A DNA stretch of 64,000 nt, taken from contig NZ_CANNES010000006.1 of assembly GCF_947503705.1 (NCBI RefSeq), positions 185,886 to 249,885 of the forward strand, given 5' to 3'. The notes under the pieces were generated by a model, which saw only the letters and a program-made list of their open reading frames with translations, was not told the origin of the DNA and did no database searches. This document shows, in pieces, positions 17,494 to 24,471 of this stretch. The first letter of the stretch is position 1; each line of letters opens with the position of its first letter. Source of the DNA: an uncultured Tateyamaria sp. GTDB taxonomy: Bacteria; Pseudomonadota; Alphaproteobacteria; Rhodobacterales; Rhodobacteraceae. The translations under genes and the position numbers were made by a program.

Positions 17494-18681
17494 ATGTTCT
17501 TGCCCTTCTTTGACAGTTTGCGCAAAAACGGGGTGCCCGTTTCCTTGCGCGAGTTTCTGGCATTTCTGGAAGGGATGCAGGCGGGCTTGGCCACCTATGA
17601 TGTGGAGGCGTTTTATTATCTCGCCCGCACCGCCATGGTCAAAGACGAACGCAACATCGACAAGTTTGACCGCGCCTTTGCCGCCGCCTTTGAGGGGCTG
17701 GAACAGATCAGCATCGACGAGGTGCTGGAGGCGGTGGACATCCCGCAGGAGTGGCTTGAGAAACTGGCGGAAAAGCACCTGTCAGAAGAAGAGCGCGCCG
17801 AAATCGAAGCATTAGGCGGCTTCGACAAGCTCATGGAAACCCTCAAGAAACGGCTTGAGGAACAAAAGGGCCGCCATCAGGGCGGCAACAAATGGGTCGG
17901 CACGGCGGGAACCTCACCCTTTGGCGCCTATGGCTACAATCCCGAAGGGGTGCGGATCGGCCAGGACAAATCCCGTCACCAGCGCGCCACCAAGGTCTGG
18001 GACAAGCGCGAGTTCAAAAACCTCGACGACACGGTCGAGCTTGGCACCCGCAACATCAAGGTGGCCCTCAAACGCCTGCGCCGCTGGGCCCGCGACGGGG
18101 CGGCGGACGAATTGGATTTGAACGGCACGATCCGCGCCACCGCCGAACACGGCTACCTCGACGTCAAAACCCGGCCCGAGCGGCGCAACGCGGTCAAGGT
18201 GCTCTTGTTCCTCGATATTGGCGGCTCCATGGACCCCCACATCAAGATCGTGGAAGAGCTGTTCTCAGCCGCCAAATCCGAATTCAAGCATTTTGAGCAT
18301 TTCTATTTCCACAATTGCCTCTACGAAGGCGTGTGGCGCGACAACCGCCGACGCTGGGATGCACAGACCCCGACGCATGAGATTCTGCGCACCTATGGCC
18401 CTGATTACAAATGCATTTTCGTCGGCGACGCCAGCATGTCCCCTTACGAGATCGCCTATCCCGGTGGGGCCAACGAACATTGGAACGCCGAGGCGGGCCA
18501 AGTCTGGCTGGCGCGCGCCCGTGATCACTGGCACTCCAACCTCTGGATCAATCCGGTGCCCGAGAAATATTGGGGCTACACCCATTCCATCGGCATGATT
18601 CAGGAGATTTTCGGGCCCGAAGCCATGGTGCCCATGACCCTCGAAGGGCTCAGCCGGGGTATGAAAACCCTGACGCGCTAG
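17494..18681 (+). CDS. VWA-domain protein, CoxE-like partner of MoxR
   Basis: A 395-residue cytoplasmic protein with an N-terminal helical region rich in Glu/Lys (about 80-130) and a C-terminal von Willebrand A domain of the CoxE type. The metal-ion-dependent adhesion motif, near residue 240, reads LDIGGSMD, that is D-x-G-x-S instead of the classical D-x-S-x-S, as in many bacterial relatives. Such proteins pair with MoxR ATPases to insert metals or assemble complexes. The target is not encoded nearby. Confidence 0.85.
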   Translation: MFLPFFDSLRKNGVPVSLREFLAFLEGMQAGLATYDVEAFYYLARTAMVKDERNIDKFDRAFAAAFEGLEQISIDEVLEAVDIPQEWLEKLAEKHLSEEERAEIEALGGFDKLMETLKKRLEEQKGRHQGGNKWVGTAGTSPFGAYGYNPEGVRIGQDKSRHQRATKVWDKREFKNLDDTVELGTRNIKVALKRLRRWARDGAADELDLNGTIRATAEHGYLDVKTRPERRNAVKVLLFLDIGGSMDPHIKIVEELFSAAKSEFKHFEHFYFHNCLYEGVWRDNRRRWDAQTPTHEILRTYGPDYKCIFVGDASMSPYEIAYPGGANEHWNAEAGQVWLARARDHWHSNLWINPVPEKYWGYTHSIGMIQEIFGPEAMVPMTLEGLSRGMKTLTR

Positions 18682-18729
18682 GCGACGGCGGAATTGCCAT
18701 TGTGCCGCCGCCTCCCTAGGCTTTGACCC

Positions 18730-19893
18730 ATGTCAGATGCCCCCGTCTTCTCCATCGATCCCGCCGGTTTTCACGCCGATCCGTACCCGACGCTGGCCCA
18801 GATGCGCGCCCAGGCCCCGGTGTGCTATGTGCCCGAACTCGGTGCGACCCTTTTCACCCGCCGCGACGACGTGTTCGTACAGGAAAAGCGGATCGAGATG
18901 TTTTCCAGCCACCAGCCCGCCGGATTGCTGACCAAGGTCATGGGCGAGAACCTGATGCGCAAGGATGGCGACGCCCACATGGCCGAACGCCGCGCGCTCT
19001 TTCCCGCGCTCAGCCCGCGCACGGTACGTGACGTGCTGGCCCCACAGTTTCGCACCATCGTGCAGGGGCATATCGACAGGCTCAAACCCATGGGCTCGTG
19101 CGATCTGGTGTCGGACTTTGCGATGCCGGTTTCGGCGGACGCGCTGCGGGTGATGACGGGGCTAACGAACATGGAGGCCGCTGACATGGATGCAGCCAGC
19201 CAGGCCATGCTGGACGCCGCCGCCAACTACCAAAACGATCCTCAGATCGACGCCAAAGGCCACGCGGCTGCGGCGCAGGTTCTGGCTCTGATAAAAGACC
19301 GCCTGCCCGAACTCCGCGCCGCGCCCGACCGCTCCATCATCTCGGTTCTTGATCAGGCGGGCCTGTCGCTGGATGCCATCGCGGGCAATGTGCGCGTCAT
19401 CATCGGCGGCGGCCAGAACGAGCCGCGCGATGCCATCGCGGGCACCGCCTGGGCGCTCCTCACCCATCCCGATCAAAGGGAAATGATCGACACCGGCCAA
19501 GCCACCTGGACCGCCGCCTTCAACGAATATACCCGCGTCGTCGCCCCCATCGGGATGAGCCCCCGGCGCGTCGCCCAAAACGGCACCGCTTGCAACGTCA
19601 CGTTCCAACAGGACGAGCTGATCTTCTTCATGTTCGGCTCTGCCTGCCGGGATGAGAGCCATTTCACCGACCCCGACCGCTTTGACATCACCCGCGACAC
19701 AGGCCCCGCGATCCCCTTCGGCGCAGGGCCGCATTTCTGCGCAGGGGCCGCCGCCTCGCGCAGCCTGATTGCTGACCACGCCCTGCCGATGCTCTTTGAC
19801 CAAATGCCGGGGCTCACCCGCGCAGGTGACGCCCCGTTTCAAGGCTGGGCCTTTCGCGGCCCGACCCAAGTGCCCGTCACTTGGGCGCCCTGA
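18730..19893 (+). CDS. Cytochrome P450
   Basis: A 387-residue bacterial class I P450. The haem-binding loop is PFGAGPHFCAGAAASR, with Cys near residue 338. The ExxR helix is probably EYTRVVAPIG, and the PDRFDI segment matches the meander region. The I-helix reads GGGQNEPRDAIAG, which lacks the usual acid-Thr pair for oxygen activation. No ferredoxin or reductase gene is adjacent, so electrons must come from elsewhere. Substrate unknown. Confidence 0.88.
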   Translation: MSDAPVFSIDPAGFHADPYPTLAQMRAQAPVCYVPELGATLFTRRDDVFVQEKRIEMFSSHQPAGLLTKVMGENLMRKDGDAHMAERRALFPALSPRTVRDVLAPQFRTIVQGHIDRLKPMGSCDLVSDFAMPVSADALRVMTGLTNMEAADMDAASQAMLDAAANYQNDPQIDAKGHAAAAQVLALIKDRLPELRAAPDRSIISVLDQAGLSLDAIAGNVRVIIGGGQNEPRDAIAGTAWALLTHPDQREMIDTGQATWTAAFNEYTRVVAPIGMSPRRVAQNGTACNVTFQQDELIFFMFGSACRDESHFTDPDRFDITRDTGPAIPFGAGPHFCAGAAASRSLIADHALPMLFDQMPGLTRAGDAPFQGWAFRGPTQVPVTWAP

Positions 19894-19963
19894 CTTCATT
19901 GTTCTAAAAACACTCAAAATCCCAAAGCTTGCCACAAGCGTCCAAGCGCCCCATATCAAGCGC

Positions 19964-20659
19964 ATGATCAAATTTGCCCCGATCCTGCTCGCCGTCCTCT
20001 ACGGCCTTGCCATGTACCGGTTTTCGGTCTGGCGAACGGCCCGCGAGCTGGACGAAAAATCCACCGAACTGGCCGACCCGATGCTGCGGCAAATGTGCGA
20101 CCAACTGGCCGGTGCGCTCGAAATTGAGCGGATCAAGGTCCACATCTACGAGATCGAGCCGGTCAACGGTCTGGCCGCTCCCGACGGGCGGATCTTCATA
20201 ACGCGGGGCTTCTACAACAAGTTCCGGCAAGGCGCGGTCTCCGCCTCTGAAATGGCCAGCGTGATCGCACACGAACTGGGGCATGTGGCGCTTGGGCACA
20301 CCCGCCGCCGGATGATCGACTTTTCGGGGCAAAACGCACTGCGCACGGCGCTGGCCATGGTACTGTCCCGCTTTATCCCCGGGGTCGGGGTCTGGATTGC
20401 CAATGGGCTGACGACACTTTTGGCCGCGCGGCTCTCGCGGCAGGATGAATACGAGGCAGACGCCTATGCCGCCGCGCTTTTGACAAAGGCAGGCATCGGG
20501 ATCACGCCGCAAATCACGCTGTTCAACAAGCTCGAAGCGCTCACCAAATCCAATGCAGGCCGCGCACCCGCCTGGCTGCTCAGCCACCCCAAAACCACTG
20601 AACGGATCAAGGCGCTCCAGGATTTGCAGGCAAAGTGGGACGCGATCCCCGCCCCTTAG
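19964..20659 (+). CDS. M48-family membrane metalloprotease
   Basis: A 231-residue zinc protease with an N-terminal membrane anchor (FAPILLAVLYGLAMYRF). The zinc site is VIAHELGHVALGH, and the downstream EYEADAYAAALL provides the third ligand. It ends with the SHPKTTERIKAL motif common to small M48 proteins (Oma1/LoiP-like). The ATG at 19964 starts with the anchor. It probably acts at the inner membrane or in the periplasm in protein quality control. Confidence 0.85.
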   Translation: MIKFAPILLAVLYGLAMYRFSVWRTARELDEKSTELADPMLRQMCDQLAGALEIERIKVHIYEIEPVNGLAAPDGRIFITRGFYNKFRQGAVSASEMASVIAHELGHVALGHTRRRMIDFSGQNALRTALAMVLSRFIPGVGVWIANGLTTLLAARLSRQDEYEADAYAAALLTKAGIGITPQITLFNKLEALTKSNAGRAPAWLLSHPKTTERIKALQDLQAKWDAIPAP

Positions 20660-20714
20660 CAGAATGGTAATCTCTGTCCCGTAGCGTCTCGGCTGACGGG
20701 TAGGCAGAGGTATT

Positions 20715-21578
20715 ATGCGCACAACTCTCATCGCCTTGACGGCCCTTGTGATGCTTTGGGCACCTGCGCCGATATTAGCCAATGGCGCAGGCGCAGACCA
20801 ACTCCGCGACCGGGTGGCGCGGGTGACGCTGGCGGCCCGCCAATCCGCCTTGCTGCACAGCATGGCGATGTCGGTCTGCTTTTCCATCGGCGGGCTGGAC
20901 GCGCAAAGGATGGACAGCCAGGCACTGGAACAGGCCGACACCTACAGCACAGTCCTGGCGGGATTGCGCAATGGTCAACAATGGATGGAACTGTTGCCCG
21001 AAACCGATCCGGCCAACCTCGACGCCCTCTCTCGCGCCAGCGAACACTGGCAACGCTTTGAACCTGCGATCAGACAACTTGTGGCGGGCGATTGGCATTC
21101 CGTGGTCATCCGCCAATCAATTTATTCCGTCACCCCAACATCGGACAGCGCGGACGCCCTGGCCCGGCATTACCTCACCCGCTTCGGGGAGGAGTTGATT
21201 GATGCGCCCAGTGCGGCGGGAATGCGGCTGGCCGCGCATTACCGGATGCTGTCGCAACGCGCGCTCAGCGAAATGTGCTATATCCATTTCGACCTCGGGT
21301 TGCCCCGCGCCCGGCTCAGCTTGACGTTGCAGGAAATGGAAAGCGCGGCAAAAACTCTGATCGACGGGGGGCCAGGGGTCGCGGCACCGCCCAACGCGCG
21401 CGTGGCCCGAAACCTGCGCACCGCCTTCCTGTTCTGGAGCAAGATGCGCCCCACCCTGGACAAAACCGCGACCGGTGCAGCACTGCCCGATACCGAGCTG
21501 CAAAAGGTGTTGAAATTCAACCGTTCCGTTCTCAAGCAACTGGATCAAGCGGTCGCAGGCTATATGCCCGCGCGCTAG
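20715..21578 (+). CDS. PilJ-like (type IV pili chemotaxis sensor domain) periplasmic protein
   Basis: A 287-residue secreted protein (signal peptide ends near ILANGA) with two copies of a PilJ-type N-terminal sensor segment: ARQSALLHSMAMSVCFSIGG and HYRMLSQRALSEMCYIHF both match the RQRMLSQRM-type helix of these domains. There is no signalling domain and no second membrane segment, so it is a stand-alone periplasmic module, as seen in other Rhodobacterales. Its TAG stop shares a CTAG with the convergent PIN gene. Confidence 0.75.
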   Translation: MRTTLIALTALVMLWAPAPILANGAGADQLRDRVARVTLAARQSALLHSMAMSVCFSIGGLDAQRMDSQALEQADTYSTVLAGLRNGQQWMELLPETDPANLDALSRASEHWQRFEPAIRQLVAGDWHSVVIRQSIYSVTPTSDSADALARHYLTRFGEELIDAPSAAGMRLAAHYRMLSQRALSEMCYIHFDLGLPRARLSLTLQEMESAAKTLIDGGPGVAAPPNARVARNLRTAFLFWSKMRPTLDKTATGAALPDTELQKVLKFNRSVLKQLDQAVAGYMPAR

Positions 21579-22123
21579 CCCATCCGCTCCAGCGCCTTAC
21601 CGAGGCGGGGCAATCGCGCCTTCTTCATCAGGCTCCGCCGTGTCCACGCCTGCCCCGACAACCGACGCGCCTCGGCCAGAACGCCATCCACAACGGCCGA
21701 GACGACACCCGGCTGCGCCTCCGCGCACCCTTGCAAATATCCGTCCGGATCCACCCGCAACAACCCTTCTTCGTTCAGCACATTGCGCGGGAAATCCTTG
21801 GCATTGGCGGTCATGATCGCATCCGCCGACCCCGCAATCGCGGCGGCCAACACATGGACATCTCCGGGGTCAGGCAACCAGAGCCGATGTTCCAACTCTG
21901 GCGGATACCGGATTTCTGCACCCGGCCAAGCGGCGTTCAGCATCACAATCTCACCGCGCGCCTGCGCTTCGGCCTCTGGGCCCAGACGGGCCGCCGCACG
22001 TGCCCATTCCTCAAGGATACGCGCCGACCATTGCGGCTGAAACAGCCCGGCCCGCGCCACGCCCAAAACCACTTCGCGCATGACCGTGGGATACAGGACA
22101 TTGGCGTCGATCAGGATTTTCAT
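21575..22123 (-). CDS. PIN-domain protein (solitary VapC-like nuclease)
   Basis: A 182-residue PIN-fold protein starting MKILIDANVLYP, with the catalytic acidic residues D6, E38/E39, D85/D88 and D101, and the terminal TANAKDFP motif. PIN proteins of this type are ribonucleases, usually the toxin half of a toxin-antitoxin pair. Here the upstream gene is a methyltransferase overlapping by ATGA and no antitoxin gene is present, so it may be a solitary nuclease. It shares its stop codon with the gene on the other strand. Confidence 0.8.
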   Translation of the reverse strand: MKILIDANVLYPTVMREVVLGVARAGLFQPQWSARILEEWARAAARLGPEAEAQARGEIVMLNAAWPGAEIRYPPELEHRLWLPDPGDVHVLAAAIAGSADAIMTANAKDFPRNVLNEEGLLRVDPDGYLQGCAEAQPGVVSAVVDGVLAEARRLSGQAWTRRSLMKKARLPRLGKALERMG

Positions 22124-23334
22124 AGGCGGAAGAACAACGCCTTGAGATACCCGCTTTCGGCCAATTGCGGCTGCAACGGATGGTCCGGCCCGGCAAAGCC
22201 TGTATGGATCAGCGCGGGCTGCCGCGCGGCACGCCCGATCCCGCGCAGGCACGCGGTGCGGAACTTCGCCAGATCAGCTGCATGCGAACAGCTGCACAGC
22301 GCCAGAATACCGCCCTCTGCCACCAATGCCGCCGACAGACGCGCAACGCGCTCATAAGCGCGCAATCCCGCATCCAGCGCGGGTCGCCCGGGCGCAAAAG
22401 CAGGCGGATCACAAATCACCAGATCAAATCGTTCGCCCGCCTCGCCCAAGGCCGTCAGCACGTCAAAAGCATCGCCCTGACGGCTTTCAAACCGGTTCTC
22501 GACCCCCATTGCGACAGCCCCCTGCCGGGCCAGATCCAGCGCCGGTGCAGCCCCGTCCACACATAGGGTCGACACGGCACCGCCAGCCAACGCGGCGAGG
22601 CCAAAGCCGCCCACATGCGAAAACACATCCAGCACCCGCGCGTCTTGTGCCACCGATTTGGCGAATGCATGATTGGGACGCTGATCATAGAACAGACCGG
22701 TTTTCTGCCCGCCCGTCACATCCGCCATATACACAGCGCCATTCATCGGCACCGCGATGGGCGCTTCCGGTGCGGCACCGATCAAAACCCCGCCGGCATC
22801 GTCCAACCCCTCAAGGCTGCGCGTACGTCCACCGGCATTCTTGAGCACATGGGTCACGCCAGTCACCTCGACAAGGGCCGCAGCGATCACATCGACGCGC
22901 AGATCGGCCCAGGCCGCATTGGGCTGGATCACGGCCGTGTCGCCAAAACGGTCGATGATGACGCCCGGCAGGCCGTCGGCCTCTGCATGGATCAAACGGT
23001 AAAATGGCGCGTCAAAAAGCCGGTCGCGCAAGGCCAAAGCCCGGCGCAGACGTGCCGCAAACCAGGCCTGATCCACCTCTGCTTCGGGATCGGTGTCAAT
23101 CATGCGCGCAATGATCTTCGATCCGGGATTGACTGCCGCCAGCCCCAAAGGGTTGCGGTTCTCATCCTCCAGCACAGCCAGGGTTCCTGCGGCAAGGGCC
23201 TTGGTCCGGCGGTCGGTCACAACCTCATTGGCATAGGCCCAGGGAAAGCCGAAACGGATGCGCTTGGCATCTGTCTTGGGGCGCATACGAACATGGGGGC
23301 GGGGCGTCTGAGACGCAGAAAAGGGCGCTGTCAT
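22120..23334 (-). CDS. RlmI-like class I rRNA methyltransferase
   Basis: A 404-residue protein with an N-terminal PUA-like RNA-binding region (RIRFGFPWAYANEV) and a Rossmann SAM methyltransferase domain. The SAM loop is DVFSHVGGFGLAALAGG, and the catalytic motif is VICDPPAFAPG. Cys in LALCSCSHAAD fits the RlmI/RlmK group that makes 5-methylcytosine in 23S rRNA. It is the first gene of a unit with the PIN gene (ATGA overlap). Confidence 0.85.
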   Translation of the reverse strand: MTAPFSASQTPRPHVRMRPKTDAKRIRFGFPWAYANEVVTDRRTKALAAGTLAVLEDENRNPLGLAAVNPGSKIIARMIDTDPEAEVDQAWFAARLRRALALRDRLFDAPFYRLIHAEADGLPGVIIDRFGDTAVIQPNAAWADLRVDVIAAALVEVTGVTHVLKNAGGRTRSLEGLDDAGGVLIGAAPEAPIAVPMNGAVYMADVTGGQKTGLFYDQRPNHAFAKSVAQDARVLDVFSHVGGFGLAALAGGAVSTLCVDGAAPALDLARQGAVAMGVENRFESRQGDAFDVLTALGEAGERFDLVICDPPAFAPGRPALDAGLRAYERVARLSAALVAEGGILALCSCSHAADLAKFRTACLRGIGRAARQPALIHTGFAGPDHPLQPQLAESGYLKALFFRL

Positions 23335-23373
23335 AGCGCCCCCCTCTACGTCTTTGTCCCTCTGTGGGAAAGA

Positions 23374-24051
23374 TCAGATTTGGTTCATCGCCTGAATGAG
23401 ACCCAGCTTGGGGTTCTCGAACCCCTCCACCGTGGTCAATTCCTGCCGGATCACGTGGGCCAGATGGTCAGTGATGCGCACTTTCTGGGTCTGACCGCGG
23501 GCCTCGGCCTGCAATGCGGCACGTCCGCCCAGACCGCTCAGGTCCGCACGAATGTGACGCGGCTCGGACAGCATCACGCCAGTGGCCGGATCCCGCAAGG
23601 TCAGGAAAAAGCTGATATTGTGCACGCCGCCCGTGGTATAGCGCGCCTTTTCGGTCAGCGCATGGAACCGGGTCACTTCGATGTCCAAAGCGATGGGCAA
23701 TGCGCCCTCCAGAGGGGCGGTGCCCCGCGCCAGTGCGGTCTCAAAGATGGCCTGCACCTGCTGGTAACGGTCCCCAACGGGATCATCCCGCCACACGATG
23801 TCGCCCGAGGGCAAGAAACGGTTGGCTTCCGATACTTTGAGGCTGCGTGGCACCCGCACGGTGATCGCCTCCACACGCACGTCCGACAGCGGCGCCAGCG
23901 TTTGGGCCCCTTGGGACGGCGCGCCCGGTTGTGCAGCAGGCGGCAACGTCGTCGTTTCAAACGGGGCGTTCCGCGATGCAATGTTGGGGTTGGCACAGGC
24001 CGAAACAAGGCCACCGAGAACAAGCACAAGAACTAGTTTGAAGCGTTTCAT
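23374..24051 (-). CDS. Lipoprotein of the DUF6778 family
   Basis: A 225-residue outer-membrane or periplasmic lipoprotein: MKRFKLVLVLVLGGLVSACANP, with lipobox VSAC. The mature part has conserved ITVRVPRSLKVSEANRF and GDIVWRDDP blocks and a C-terminal DHLAHVIRQEL segment, as in a Rhodobacteraceae-restricted family of unknown function. The longer frame upstream lacks a signal, so the start at 24051 is preferred. Confidence 0.8.
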   Translation of the reverse strand: MKRFKLVLVLVLGGLVSACANPNIASRNAPFETTTLPPAAQPGAPSQGAQTLAPLSDVRVEAITVRVPRSLKVSEANRFLPSGDIVWRDDPVGDRYQQVQAIFETALARGTAPLEGALPIALDIEVTRFHALTEKARYTTGGVHNISFFLTLRDPATGVMLSEPRHIRADLSGLGGRAALQAEARGQTQKVRITDHLAHVIRQELTTVEGFENPKLGLIQAMNQI

Positions 24052-24192
24052 ATCAGTCTCCGATCGGCGCAATTGGTCTGCGCACTTTTTGTTACGACGA
24101 CAGATATGCTTCCCGATTAAGGCGAATTTTCGACAATTTGTGTTCAAAGCCAAGATTGTTTCGTGGCCTGTCCGTGGCTGACACGTGGCAGG

Positions 24193-24471
24193 TCAGCTGG
24201 CCCGAGTCCGCGATCGCCACCCTCCGCGACGGCGTGGGCTGGACATGCGGGTCTGCCCCTCTTGCAGGACGTGCGTCATGGGGTGGTCCGGATGCGCGCC
24301 CTCATATTCGGCCAGCAGATGGCCGATGGTTGCCACCGCATCCTGCCCGTCGGCCAGGCTGAGCGCCCAATCCAGAAGGATGGTGCGGCATTCAGATTTG
24401 GTAATGCCCTCGATCCGGTAGGCTTCAAAGATCAGCCCCTTGGGGTCGTGCGCGTTGCCCTTGATGCTCAT
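24193..24471 (-). CDS. Conserved hypothetical protein downstream of glnE
   Basis: A 92-residue cytoplasmic protein starting MSIKGNAHDPKGLIFEAYRI. It has an acidic, helical core (ILLDWALSLADGQDAVATIG) and a basic tail (RRRGGWRSRTRAS). No domain is recognised. Its ATG overlaps the glnE stop by four bases (ATGA), so it is co-translated with glnE and may be linked to nitrogen control; that is inference. Confidence 0.7.
   Translation of the reverse strand: MSIKGNAHDPKGLIFEAYRIEGITKSECRTILLDWALSLADGQDAVATIGHLLAEYEGAHPDHPMTHVLQEGQTRMSSPRRRGGWRSRTRAS

Noticed and set aside
22615..24036. Long forward frame opposite the RlmI-like and lipoprotein genes
   Set aside because: It is antisense to two genes with clear motifs (SAM loop, lipobox). 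Similar long shadow frames lie opposite glnE, mrcA and ilvI.
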